64,000 nt of DNA from Lonicera japonica (GCA_021464415.1 JAKCWG010000474.1:1-64000), one strand, 5' to 3'; counted from the stretch's first letter, positions 10,840-22,441 are shown. The notes: generated from the letters alone by a model not told the origin. Numbers and translations: made by a program.

Positions 10840-11220
10840 ATGGAAATAGTTAATACAGACTGGAAAGAAGTTCCAGGTGGAATTATTCCACAAGATATAT
10901 CAGACTTTTATCGAAAGATAATAAAAAAGATGAGCGATGAAAGATTCTCGCGCAGATTCATCGAATCAGAAATCAGCGGTACTAACAAAGCAGCACTCTG
11001 TATCCTAGATAGACTAAACTTCATTTCTACAGCTATAGCAGCTACCCAAGATTGTGAGTATCAATTTGCTCAAAATCTAAGAAATGATTTACAAGCTAAG
11101 ACAGAAGGATTAAGAACCTTCTATAATGACTTTGTTAAGTTTCAACAAAACTTAGCATTATCTAGACGGAAAATGGGAGAACCATTTCAAGACTCAAGAA
11201 GCTACCATAAACGAATGTAG
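10840..11220 (+). pseudogene. Polyprotein N-terminal segment
   Basis: A 126-codon open segment starting right after the small coiled-coil ORF. It is helical and charged, with no recognised catalytic motif. The last 20 or so codons are out of frame with the rest of the polyprotein because of the frameshift. The upstream neighbour ends two bases before this ATG. Confidence 0.65.
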
Positions 11221-11260
11221 AAGAAATTCGGATCAGGTAGAAAGACAGTTAACAGAAATC

Positions 11261-12532
11261 ATGAATGGAATACAAGCCATTTATGAAAAACCTAGTCAGA
11301 CAAGTCAAGCATATTTAGACACACCTCATATATTGATGTATGTCGATAAACTTGAAAGAGGTTTCAAGGCTTTAGATGCTAGACTTACAGAAGAGATAGC
11401 TTCTAGACAAGACTCAGAGAAAATGAATGTGCATGAATTAAAAAAAAATATTGCTACAGCACATAGTTCTCTAAAAGAAAATACAAAGACTATAAACGAA
11501 GAATTATATGTCAAATTGTATAAAGACCAGTTGGCTCTTAAGGAAACCCTTATTAGTCAAATCAAAAGACAAAATGATTATTCAGAATCATTAGATAGAA
11601 TTGAGAAGAAAATTGAACAAAAGCAAAAAATCACTTGCAAGTTCAAAGAGACTCCGTTCGTCATAATAAAAGAAGAATCTTCAACAGGAAGAATTAGAAA
11701 TGATGGATTAGACAAGACTAAAAAGGTAGCTAGCCTTACTCCTAGCATTGGACATCAAAATATGATGATCCAAAGAGTTAGAGACTCATCCTCCAACATA
11801 AGAACATGGTGGAGAGAAAGAAATATTTCACACCCACTTCAATGGAAAGAATGGGGAGAAATGGATTGGAAGTACACTGAAGAATCCATTAGTAATGGAC
11901 AGCTTCCTCCAGTTAGATACATAGACTTGTTCCAAGAAGGAGCTATCCCTAAGACACCTAGCTACAACATGACATATTGTAGTAGGAATCATATCCTCGA
12001 AAAGAATTATACAGAGATTCAGATCTTTGAACCAGACTGGTTAAGATCTAGAGGAACAGACAGGAACTTTCAATTCCTAACCTTTGGACTCTTCCAAGCA
12101 AGAATCCAAGGACTGCATAGACCGCAGAACGGAGTTAACATCCTTTGTTGCTTAGTTGACAAAAGATGGAAAGATTTTCAGAAGAGCCTAGTTGGAATAG
12201 CCCAATTAGAGATGTCAGACAATATAGGATACTTCAATGTCACTCCGGCATTTACAGTATCTATACCAACAGCTAAACACTTTAAGTTAATCTTATATGC
12301 CACAGGGTATGAAGATTATGTGTTACCAGACGCAAATATTAATATAGAATATCAAAGCTATGTTAAGTTTTCTCAGAAAGCATTCGAAGGAATGCAACCA
12401 GGTATTCCGCAAGAAATAGTAAATGAACAAATCCTTATTAGAACGAATACTTCAGACTTTAATAATATGTACAGTATTAGAAATACTGGACCAATGAGAG
12501 AACATGCTAAGACACTCTGGCAGTTGCCATAA
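11261..12532 (+). pseudogene. Polyprotein segment: coiled coil and movement-protein domain
   Basis: The first 130 residues or so of this open segment are Lys/Glu/Gln-rich and probably coiled coil. From about residue 240 the sequence resembles the badnavirus-type movement protein (30K superfamily), with GLFQARIQGLHR, then a beta-rich stretch and a closing MYSIRNTG-like segment. Movement proteins of this family carry the virus through plasmodesmata. The frame is open from about 11162, so the first Met here is not a true start. The segment ends at a premature TAA (12530-12532), after which the same frame continues. Confidence 0.7.
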
Positions 12533-12670
12533 TTCCAAGAAACAAAGGCCGTACAGAATGAGCCTTTATATATTGCTCAAGATGATATCACAGGCAATAT
12601 AAATATACAGTTTGCTCCTCCTAAGTTCAAGGCAAAGAGCATTAGAACTGAGGAATCAAGATTTAGAAAC

Positions 12671-15600
12671 ATGGGAGATTCCACTTTGGATGATCCTTCA
12701 GAAGGAGAATGTAGTAATGCTAGCACTGCTAGAATGTTACAACATGCCCCAGACTATAGACCCAGAAATTCTATAGACAATCATGATATTTTGTATGAAA
12801 AGGCCAGAATCCAAAACTTTGGACATGACCTAACAGATCAAGAAAGAGACACATACAAAAAGAATCTTGATAGAAGCAAATCAACTAGATATAATATGAT
12901 GATATCTAGTGAGATTATAAAAGACTTAAGAAATTCTCAGGACACCAGAGAGCTCCTAAGAAAGTTAAGACTTAAAGAAAAAGATGAAGAACAGCAAGTG
13001 TTTCCAGTTGCTACGGAAATCCCAGGAGGAAACAATGCTAAAATAGGTGAAACCTCTAGAAGTATGTTTAATCTATTTGAGACTCCTGCTGCTATAAATA
13101 TTCCTATTTATAGTGACAGTATTATTAAGACTAAACCAGACTATGTCAAAGGATTACCTACGACAGCCATAGACTTTCAAAGTACAAAAAATATGGCGTC
13201 AGTAGCCATCAATCCATTAGGTATCTACCTAAATCTGGATAATGTACAAGATAGAAAGAATGCCTTAAAAGAATGGCAAGATCAGATGCACATGTGCTTT
13301 GCGTCTAACGAAAGTTGGGATGCAGAATCATGTAGAAGATATGCTGAACAATCCCTAAAAGGTATTGTAAAGAACTATTTAGATAGTCTAAGAACAGCAA
13401 CAGACGAAGCTAGTATAGCCAAACTAGCAAGATTCAATGAGACAAGAGACCAAAGAACTGTAAATGGTTATGTACAACTCTTTACAGCTGAATTCATTGG
13501 TGCAAGTCACCTTGCCCAAGAATCAGAAGTAGACGTAGCAAAAACTAAGTTATCATTACTTAGTATATACAGTTTAGACAAAATCAACGAATATAGTAAT
13601 AACTATGAAACGTTGTATTATCAGATAAAAGAGTTTACCACAACTCTTAAAGACGAGTATTTTAGAAAACTCCCAGCTATTGGACACCTTCTTATTAATG
13701 AATATAGGAAGTGGCCTGGAGTTAATAATACTAAAGAAGATACTCTTGGTGAAAGAATAAATTTTGCCAAAGACTACATCATCGCGAAGAGACGCGAGAA
13801 AGCACAAGACGCTTTGATTAAGGAGACATTTAAAAATATGCCTTCGATCAAAGATGAAAGAGACATAGCACCTATCCAATGGGGATGTGGAAGAAGTTCT
13901 TCCAAAAGCCATAAAAAAAAACATTGGAAACAGACTTTCAAAGCTACAATTAATACAGACCTTGATAATAAAAAATATAAATTCAGAAAATCGACTAGCT
14001 TTAGAAATCCAAAGAAGAGAAAGAAATTATTTCCTAGAAGGAGATATTTTAAAAAGAATTCAGACTCAAGAAAGAAAGTGCCCAATTATAGAAAGGGCGA
14101 ATATAGAAAACCAACAACCAATAATTCAAGAAATGAATGTTGGGTGTGTGGAAAGACTGGACATTTCGCTAGAAGCTGTTCTCAAAGAGAGAATAAAGAG
14201 ATAAAACCTAGTGTTAGACTAGTAGAAGTCATGCTTACTCAAGCTGACACACAAGACTTAGACCTCATCTATAATATCGAATTATCAGACTTCGAAATAG
14301 ATGACAATGCCAGTGTATATAGCGCATATACAACTGAGTCAGACAGTGAACCTTCTTCTGAAGAAGAAGAAGAAGAGTTCAAAGAATGTTTCGTCATCAC
14401 TATAATTGATGATGATGAACCATTAGACGAAGCTATTTATTTAGACTATGAAGAAGCCATTTACTGTTGTAATTTAACAGATGCATGGCGACCTTCCCAA
14501 CCAGAAAGAATGGTTAGAATACCACAGTGCTATACGAATCCAAGCCATAGGTGTAAATTCGAAATAAAATGTAGCCCTGCAGACTTCACTTGTGATTATT
14601 GTTTCACAATGATATCACTCGAGTTATTCATGGTATGCATTACATGCAAACTTCATTACCATGAAGACTGTTGGAGACAAGAATTTCGTACTATGTACGA
14701 AAATAAATATGACCACATACTAGACTCAGACATAGATAAATATTATCAAGAAATTGATACAAACAGACTTAGAAAGATTAAGGAGGGAAAAAGAAAGATG
14801 GACGAATGTCCTTCACAGACCATCCCTGATATTCTAAATCCTCTAAAAGGAATTGATATCAGAGAACAGAATAATCTGAGAGTGTCAACTACAGAAAGTT
14901 TTATGAGCCTAATAGAAATAAATGTTCTTAACCCAGATTATCCTAGACTACTCTCTGCATTACTAGATACCGGTTGTACTACCAGTATCTGCAAGGCAAA
15001 TGCCTTTCCAGATGAGTATTATAGACCTAGTGAACAACTTATATCCGGACGAGTTGCTAATGGTGATTATTTTGAATTACCATTAAAGACTATTCCTATT
15101 TATTTTCAAATAGGAAAGAATGAATTTACCCATGAATTTTATGTCATGGATCCTCCTTGTAAATTCACAGGAAATCTTTTAATCGGAAATGATTTCCTCA
15201 AAAAGACTCAGCCATTTGCTCAATATGAAGATAAAATAGAATTATCCCATATCAGCAAATTCGATACTCAGACTATGCTCATCTCTAAGGATCGAGCATT
15301 AGACCTCATGCACGTTAAACCTGCATGGGTTCTCCCTCAGAGTTCTACAGCTAAATGTGGTGAAATAGAGGAAATTACTGCCCCTCTTAAACACAAATGC
15401 ACTTGTCCAGACAAAAAATGTTATAAACAGATAACATTAATCCAACAAGAAATTATTGATCAGACTAGACATCAGCTCTTGGCTATCCAAGAAATGAGAA
15501 AGAGAAAGAAAATAGACATCAGATCCTTAGAAGTAGAAAATGATAAGATCAAGGAATTAACAATTCCTACAACTGGAGAAAATCCTATAGAAAAATGGGA

Positions 15601-15676
15601 AAAGGATAAAGCATACTGCCAAATCATACCCATAAACTCAGACGCCACCATAAATGGAGGCACCTATAAGAAATGA
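12671..15676 (+). pseudogene. Polyprotein segment: coat protein, zinc fingers, aspartic protease
   Basis: The longest open segment (1001 codons). The middle third is coat-protein-like. It is followed by a Lys/Arg-rich stretch and the CCHC knuckle CWVCGKTGHFARSC at about 14138-14180. An acidic region with runs of Glu follows. A second Cys/His cluster (CDYCF, CITCKLHYHEDC) is found at about 14590-14670, as in badnaviruses. The protease signature LLDTGCTTS is near 14960. The segment ends at TGA 15674-15676, and conserved reverse-transcriptase N-terminal sequence follows in the same frame, so this is a premature stop. The frame is also open from 12533. Confidence 0.82.
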
Positions 15677-16540
15677 TATTCTCAGAGAGATAGAGAAGAA
15701 TTCCAAATAGAGATAGATAGTCTACTCAAGGGTGGAATGATTCAAGAAAGCATTAGTAGACATAATAGCCTCGCTTTTTATGTTGAAAATGAATCAGAAA
15801 AGAAAAGAGGAAAAAGACGAATGGTATTAGACTATAGAGCTCTCAACAAGAATTGTGAGTTTGATTCATACAAAATACCAGATAAGAATAATCTTATTAG
15901 TCTTATCGAAAACAGAAAGATATTTAGCAAATTTGATTGTAAGTCCGGTTTCTGGCAAATCAAAATGCACCCAAACTCCATACAGTGGACAGCTTTTAGC
16001 GTACCACAAGGAAAGTATGAATGGCTAGTAATGCCATTTGGATACAAAAACGCCCCACAGGTCTTCCAGAGAAGAATAGACGGCATTTTTAGAAAGTATT
16101 CAGATTTTTGCCTAGTATATATTGATGATGTACTAGTTGCAAGTAATACAGAAGAAGACCATTTAGAACATCTTAGAATAATAATAGCCGAATTTGATAA
16201 TCACGGTATTATTATCTCTCATAAAAAGATGCTTCTATTTCAAGAAGAAATAGATTTCATATGAGTCCATATTATAAATGGAAAAATATCTCCTCTAGAC
16301 CATATTACCAGAAAGATTTTAGACTTTCCAGATAGAATCATAGACAGAAAACAATTACAAAGCTTCCTTGGGTTGCTTAATTGTGCCACAGACTACCTTA
16401 AAGATTTAGCCGGAAAAAGGAGAAGCCTTACCGCTAAATTAAAAGGAACAGAAAAGACTAATCCATTTAATTGGACAAAAGATGACATGGATATTATGAC
16501 TAAATTAAAATAAGAAGTCAAAAATATCCCTGGATTAGAG
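15677..16540 (+). pseudogene. Polyprotein segment: reverse transcriptase
   Basis: Reverse transcriptase motifs are in order: LDYRALN, FSKFDCKSGFWQI, MPFGYKNAPQVFQRRID, and the active-site box YIDDVLV at about 16118-16140. The catalytic Asp residues are kept. The frame is interrupted at 16262 (TGA, in a position where the family has Gly) and again at 16511 (TAA). The connection domain between these stops is recognisable (LQSFLGLLN). Confidence 0.87.
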
Positions 16541-18340
16541 ATGCCCAATGCAGAGGACATCTTCATAGTAGAAACTGATGCTTCAGATAAACAATGGGGC
16601 GCCATCTACTATGCTTTAGACTATCAGACAAAGAAAAAGAAGTTGTGTAAATACAGCTCAGGGACATTTACTGATCCTGAAACTAGATACACAACCCATG
16701 AGAAAGAAGTTCTCGCCATTGTAAGAGCAATAAAAAAATATATGCTCTTTTTAAGACCAAAACACTTTACGGTGTATACAGACTCCAGCTATGCTGTCGG
16801 ATTTAGAGATCTAAATCTTAACAGATCAAAGACTAATAGACTAATTAGATGGCAACAATCTCTTAGTGATTATGAGTTCAGTATAATTCATATAAAAGGG
16901 AAAAAGAATACAGTTCCTGATATTATTTCAAGAGAACATGTATTTGCCGAAAATCTAATAATCTGTTTTATGTTATCTACAGACAAACAAACTAGACCAA
17001 TGGAAGCAGGAGGAAGCTCCAGCAGAAAGACCAGATTTATTGATCAGATAGAGGTCGCCAGATATCTACAAGGTGCATACGACCCTCAGACTCAGGCTGG
17101 CAAGAGAAGCAAGCCAAAGATGCCCAGACCCATCCTCGAAACTCTAGATGAAATTCTCATTCCCCCAGGAAAAAGGAGTGAAGAAATTTGTAGACAGAAC
17201 AAGATAATCGGCGGAATGTTCTTCCCCGAATACAGACCAGACCAAAGGTTTCCAGATTTAGTCAAATTCAGAAGAGAATTTACTAAAGAAACCCTCACCC
17301 GAATAGACGCTCTATGGTGGAATCATTCCAACAACCTCAAAATAGAGTTCAGACAGAATTTGGTTGCTACAGCCAGGTTCATGAGGATGCAGTGGATAGC
17401 TATCTCCCAGATAAATCCAGCTCCTCCCAGGAACTTGATAGAAGCTCCTAGACCCCAAGAAATGACCTACGCCAGAGCAACAGGTCAACCAGAGCTTGCG
17501 AAAGAAAACAAGAAAAAGGATCTTGTTTATGAGAAGAAGAGGTTCTTCATCAATCTCCTTACTCCGTTAAGAAAGGAACGAGAGGCAGGAAATAATGAGA
17601 CTATGAACCTAGACGCCTTAAACTTAGACATTGCCGAAACTCTAAAGGAAATCGGCAATTATCTCTTCAACAGAACGATTCCAGGGCACGCTTCGTTCAT
17701 GAAGGGATTCTGTGAAGACGTACCTCAGATAAATATTTGGGGAAAGACAGACATTCCTGTAGAGCTCTTGGCTAGCCAAGGACTCATAGGCCAGATTTTC
17801 ATACAAGAAACCACAGACGCAGACTGTTTTGGCAAAAAAATAGCCAATTACATCGAGACGGTCAAAGAATATCTTCCCCTCTATTTGAGAAGCTATTCTA
17901 TTGGACCAAAAGCTGGGTTCAACCACGAAATAGGTGGATTCCAGCTTGTACGGTTCTCCAAAGAACCATGTGCAGACATAGAAGGACTCTGTTCAGCAGA
18001 GCTCGAGCCCATTGAGGGAAGACAGAACCCTTCAGCATTAAAAGTCAACAGATCCTTAGGAATCCTAAGGATTATGGATGAACTTTTAAGTGAAGAAAAA
18101 TGGTACACAGTGTGCCAAGAAGAGGATCTAATCATCCAAGCTCAAGAACCCTTTGGAGGGAGGATGACTAGAGGACAGACCAAAGGCACGGAAGTAATAA
18201 TCCCAACCACTACTTCCAACATTGCCAACATAGAAGAATATTGGAGCACCATTAGAGGCTCCATCCAGACCTACCAACTAGACGTTGCTAGTAGAGTTCC
18301 TAGCCCAACCGACTACATCAAGGTGACAGCGGAAGACTAG
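16541..18340 (+). pseudogene. Polyprotein segment: RNase H and long unassigned C-terminal region
   Basis: The first 140 residues are RNase H: the catalytic residues are visible in VETDASD, TTHEKEVLAI and YTDSSYAVG, and PDIISRE is near the end. About 440 residues follow before the natural stop at 18340. This part starts with a Ser/Gly/Arg linker and continues with a mostly helical region containing a Trp-rich patch and a central hydrophobic part. I recognise no family. Badnavirus polyproteins normally end soon after RNase H, so this tail is unusual; it may be a fused equivalent of a downstream ORF. Confidence 0.78.
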
Positions 18341-18384
18341 CAACGAAAAATGAAGACAAGGAGCCACATCAGCTTATGCAGAAT

Positions 18385-18439
18385 CGTAAGCAATGACGAC
18401 TCAAAGACAGATAGCTTACATAAAACGTAAGCAATGACG
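18385..18439 (+). promoter_or_regulatory. Paired as-1-like elements
   Basis: The 14-mer CGTAAGCAATGACG occurs exactly at 18385-18398 and at 18426-18439. The TGACG core resembles the as-1 element bound by TGA-type bZIP factors in caulimovirus and badnavirus promoters. The pair lies just after the polyprotein stop and 60-110 bases upstream of a TATA box at 18498. Confidence 0.7.
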
Positions 18440-18497
18440 CATCTCAGACTTATAATTATTAAAGACAGACAAGACGAATCTTACTTTATATTATGTA

Positions 18498-18505
18498 TAT
18501 ATAAA
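18498..18505 (+). promoter_or_regulatory. TATA box candidate 1
   Basis: TATATAAA, about 58 bases downstream of the second as-1-like site. This spacing fits a pararetroviral promoter. A second TATA candidate 290 bases further on competes with it. Confidence 0.5.
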
Positions 18506-18785
18506 GTTACTTTATTTTCTTCAAATTATAAAAGCTGATTGCAGTGCTATGCTTGCAGTTGTCGATGGGGCCACAGAAGCAGTACCCGAAGTGCATTATT
18601 GTTTGCAATCAATTATTTGTTATGTCGGTATGTATAATTATATGTAATTGCATTAGCTGTTTAGGGTGTCGACAAGCCTCCTTCACTCACTATTCGCCTA
18701 GTGCGTCTAAAGCTGTGGGGCCTGTCTTTTTATTCATTTTTGCTTTTAGCAGCCGGTAACTGGTTTGTAAAGTTGGTATCCTCTC

Positions 18786-18792
18786 TATATAA
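18786..18792 (+). promoter_or_regulatory. TATA box candidate 2
   Basis: CTCTCTATATAAGGAG resembles the caulimovirus 35S-type core (TCTATATAAGGA). Transcription would start near 18818. A polyadenylation signal follows about 115 bases after that, which fits the terminal repeat of pregenomic RNA. Confidence 0.68.
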
Positions 18793-18930
18793 GGAGAAGG
18801 AGTTTTCATTTGTAAGTACGAGTTTTTCCATTCTCAGCTTAGAGTTTTCAATTCTAGAGAGCATGAGTGAGTAAAGCTTCCTTTAGTTAACAAAAGGAAA
18901 GCAAGTAGTTTGTAATAATAATTTTACTTG

Positions 18931-18936
18931 AATAAA
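18931..18936 (+). terminator. Polyadenylation signal of viral pregenomic RNA
   Basis: AATAAA downstream of the second TATA box. In Caulimoviridae the signal lies after the transcription start and is skipped on the first pass, giving terminally redundant RNA. This copy sits in the right place for that. Confidence 0.55.
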
Positions 18937-19358
18937 ATTATGTTTCTCCTTCAGTACAACTTCCATTGATCTCCGAGTTCTGTTGTATTTTTCCAAAAAC
19001 TAGACTTATCTCTTGGCGGGTTTAGAAAACCTTCTCTCTAATTCATACAAGACTGGTGAGTGGCCGGTTTTGGGTTGTTGTTGGCAGGTGCCGTAGCCGT
19101 GAAGCCGTTAGCAAAGGTGCGCTAGGCGATTGAGGCGTAGGCAAGAAACGAACGACCGATCCTTCAAAGGTGGATGAATAGCGAGAATAAACGCAGAAGC
19201 GATAAAACAGACTACAGACGGAAGAAGAAGGCAAGAAAAGCGATCGGAAGCAAGGTGGACCATACATCTTATTCAGGTATATTATTGTTTAAATTATTTG
19301 CGAGTACTTATTGCTAGCTAAATAATTATAACAAAGAGAATCAGCACATAATTAATTT
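18937..19358 (+). other. Viral leader between poly(A) signal and downstream ORF
   Basis: About 420 bases with short upstream AUGs and a purine-rich part around 19140-19260. Caulimoviridae leaders usually hold short ORFs and a stem-loop; I could not establish a clear large hairpin by eye. No second primer-binding site is seen here. Confidence 0.45.
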
Positions 19359-20189
19359 ATGAGCAGTATAGACAGAGACTACGAAAATTTCGTAAACCAG
19401 ACAGATATTAGAAGTACCCAGCCTATATTAAGGTGGGGTCTAATTAATCCAGAAGACCAAAAACTTGTGCGTACAGCACACTTTAGATCCGGATGAACCT
19501 TTCCTTATTTACACCACGTTTGCAAGTGGGTGTCCAGAGAAGTAAGGAAACTTCCAGACTTAGAAAACGCTACAGATAATTATATCCAAGCGTTAGTCAA
19601 AGACATAGACGAAGAGGAAGTAAATAATCCTCGAAGAGACCTTCCTCAAGGCAGAGATAACGCCCAAGTGGACGTTTGCGGAGGAATACACGATCTTAAA
19701 CGTGTACTGCAAGAAACTTTAGAGAAGCTAAAGTTTGTGCAGAGAAGAAGACTTGCTGAGACAGCAGAATACCTACGTGAAAACGGAGGAATTAGACGTC
19801 TCAGATTTATAGAGACAACTAGTACATACAATTTACGTGCTTATAGACAGTTATTATCCAATTACGGAGACCAAGAATTAGACTCGTATATAGAAAATAA
19901 TATCTTAACCCCCGTAAGAGATATTGTATACGATATTAATTGGAATATCCCAGATTATAGGCTAGAAGCCTTAGATTTAATAGACTTTCCGTGGAGACCA
20001 CTGACAGCCTCACAGCTTCATCAGTGTCCATACGGATTGAGTTGGAGTGAAAGGCTTAGACCTCCTACTCCACCAAGATCTCCGAGTGAACCAGATAGTG
20101 ATTCACCTACAGAAGACCCGTCTGATAATTACACAGACGATAATAGAGATACACCAGATATAGACGACACAGACTGGTGGTCGGACTAG
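19359..20189 (+). pseudogene. Viral ORF downstream of the promoter, one internal stop
   Basis: The frame runs from ATG 19359 to TAG 20189 (277 codons including the internal stop), interrupted by TGA at 19494-19496. The part after the stop, from Met at 19530, is open for 219 codons. It has a helical middle (about residues 45-115) and an acidic, Pro/Ser/Asp-rich C-terminus ending in DDTDWWSD. Base composition and style of sequence match the viral ORFs to the left. I recognise no family. By position it could be the first ORF of the pregenomic RNA. It would then lie upstream of the primer site once the genome is circularised, which is unusual. Confidence 0.6.
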
Positions 20190-20540
20190 ATTCCTTATTT
20201 TAAAACAATAAGGTTAGACATAATTAATCTAAGATAGTCCAGGGTAAGAACTTATAATTACAAGTGGTCCCCTCATATAAGACAAGTGGTCCACGTGGTC
20301 CCTAGTCAAAACAACCCTATTTGACTAAATAAGATTAAAACAACCCTATTTACCAAATTAAGTTCAAAAAGAATCCTATTCATACAAAAAACTCGATTTA
20401 GAATAGCAATGCCAACAAAGACTAAAGAGAATGAAACATAACCTATTTTTGACGTCACCCATGAATACGATTATAATCAGCTTTGACTTTTTATTACTTT
20501 ATGCATGTCAAAAGATTGTAAATAAATTCTCTTATCTTAA
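20190..20540. other. Right junction region of the pararetroviral insertion
   Basis: No ORF. It includes a repeated AAACAACCCTATTT motif (about 20317 and 20338) and a repeated AAGTGGTCC motif. The viral-host border is probably here, but no target duplication is visible. Confidence 0.4.
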
Positions 20541-20544
20541 TATG

Positions 20545-21890
20545 TTTACTATGCTTCTTCAAATTTTATTTATTGGTAGTGATAAACAAGAAAACATTCA
20601 TGTAAATTTATTTATATTTAGATTAGAAAGTTGGTATTGTTTTTAGTATTATTATAAAAGAAATTGAGACAATATTTTCTCTTTGAAAATAACAATGCAA
20701 GGACAAGGATGGTAAGCTTTTACTTACTTCCAAAGTCAAGCAAGATTCTAATTAAGTTTAACCTCACGCATCGCAAAAGATTCTTGCAAATAAACTCTTA
20801 TATTTTTATATTGTTTTTAAAATTTTATATTAGTGAATATTATTGAAACGTATTAAAATATTCACTAATATTTTATTATATTTACTCGACTTTTAAGAAT
20901 CGAGTGTATTTGCATATATTCGGTAGTTAGGAACTAAATTATTTTTGAGCAAAAAAAATTGTACTGAGTCGGCCTTTAATAATCGAGTATGTTCACGTAT
21001 ACTCGGTCCTTAGGGGTTGAGCCAATGTGCACATACTCGGTTCTTAAGGACCGAGTTAATGTTAAAGTGTTAAAGAATATTTTAATGTGTATCAATACTA
21101 ACCCTATTTTATATATTGGTAATGATGAAAAAGAAAGTATTCATGTACTTATTTATATTCATTTTAGAAAATATATGAGTATAATTTTTACTATTGTTAA
21201 CTAAGAAATTGATATAATATTTATTTTTAAAAATAGCAATTCAAGGATAAGGAGGATGAGATATTACCTACTTTCAAAGGCACGCAAGACTCTAATCAAG
21301 TTTGGCCTTTAATTAATTTAGGGCAACATTATTTATATCCCTATGTTTGTTATAAACACCAATTAAGCTAATTTTTTTATCACTAACATTCCGTTAAAAC
21401 TCGTTTAATGAGATGTGAGTGTAGTGACACACACTCGCCCCACATTAGGCAATAGATTACTAGAGTGTCTCGACTCGCATGATGAAAGTGTGTTGCTAAA
21501 CACTTAGTTAACATCAAGCAATGAAGAAGGTTGTTTGTGATAAATAAGAAGGTATTAAAATCTGTTTTTAGTTAAATTTGAAAAGAGTGTTTGTAACACA
21601 TTTAAAAAGTGTAAATAATATCACCCTTATTTTATACATTGCAAAAGATTATTGCAAATAAACTCACATGTTTTTAGCGTTTCTTCAATTTTATTCATTT
21701 GTATTCATGAACAAGAAAATGTTCATTTACATTTATATTTAATTTGCCAAGTGGTGGTGCTAATTTTAGTACTGCTACTATCAAGAAATTGATACAATAT
21801 TTTGTTCTATAAAATAGCAAAGCAAGGACAAAGAGAATTAAATACTACTTACTTCCAACGGCACGCATGAACCAAATCTTAATAATGTTC
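20545..21890. repeat. Three diverged direct repeats of ~230 bp
   Basis: Units near 20545-20800, 21071-21305 and 21642-21880 share, in order: a TTTTAT.TATTGGTA segment, an AAAGTATTCATGT-like segment, AGAAATTGA.ACAATATTT, a GCAA.GCAAGGA.AA segment and a closing TTACTTTCAA.GGCACGCA segment. The spacers differ: the first holds repeats of a TACTCGGTCCTTAAGG type near 20890-21060, the second a possible MITE. There is no coding capacity. Confidence 0.65.
21322..21630. mobile_element. Possible MITE between repeat units
   Basis: Weak inverted similarity between AGGGCAACATTATTTATA on the left and GTGTAAATAATATCACCCT on the right, about 300 bp apart. No target duplication is clear. Confidence 0.4.
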
Positions 21891-22441
21891 GACTTTTTTT
21901 TTATTATATGCATGCCTAAAAAAAAAATCAAAATAAACTCTCTTATCTTGACAATAATCTTGAAATTTTGTTCATTTTAATTTAGCAAGTGATGTCTAGC
22001 TTATTTTTATATTTTTAAATGATAGCAATATGTTGAGGAAAAGTTTGAAAGCCCTCTAGAACTAGGTATTTCGAATGTGGAAAAAGAAAATGCTTCAAAT
22101 CAAGTTTGCATTTTACTATTTCATACATATATATTTTTAAATAATGTAATTTAATAAGTTGATATTCATTCTTTCTATACAATTTTTTATAGGGCATTAG
22201 AGAAAAGTTTTAAAGTTGCTAACCTCAACCTCCTCTAATTGTCATAATGACTAATTTAGAAGAAAAAAAAAAAATTTGTAGCAGTCAATCTTGAGTAACT
22301 ATATGGGTCAGGACGATTTTTAGAGAATGAAGCATAACTTTGTTTTTATTTATCGGTTAGTCTACTTTTGGATAATTGATATTAGTTTTATTATACTATT
22401 TTCATTTACTTATGCAAGTTTATTTAGTTACAAATTATTAA

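Larger units (their letters stand above)
10840..18340 (+). pseudogene. Caulimovirid polyprotein (MP-CP-PR-RT-RH), broken
   Basis: A single reading frame (apart from its first part) runs about 7.5 kb. The ATG-proximal part, 10840-11220, is in another frame. A frameshift between about 11153 and 11217 is needed to enter the main frame. That frame then has in-frame stops at 12530 (TAA), 15674 (TGA), 16262 (TGA) and 16511 (TAA) and finally ends at 18340. The products in order are an N-terminal coiled-coil region, movement protein, coat protein with CCHC knuckle, a second Cys-rich domain, aspartic protease, reverse transcriptase, RNase H and an extra C-terminal region. The low number of breaks over 2,500 codons suggests a fairly recent insertion. 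The separate open segments are listed below. Confidence 0.85.
10226..20189 (+). mobile_element. Endogenous pararetrovirus (Caulimoviridae), about one genome, degraded
   Basis: The order is: tRNA-Met-type primer site, small coiled-coil ORF, a polyprotein with movement, coat, zinc-finger, aspartic protease, reverse transcriptase and RNase H regions, then a promoter and a further ORF. No integrase and no LTR pair are visible, as expected for Caulimoviridae. The domain order, with movement protein fused upstream of coat protein and a Cys-rich region after the CCHC knuckle, resembles the badnavirus/tungrovirus group. One frameshift and four in-frame stops interrupt the polyprotein, so this copy does not encode an intact polyprotein. 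The host junctions lie somewhere in 9961-10225 and 20190-20450. Confidence 0.88.
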
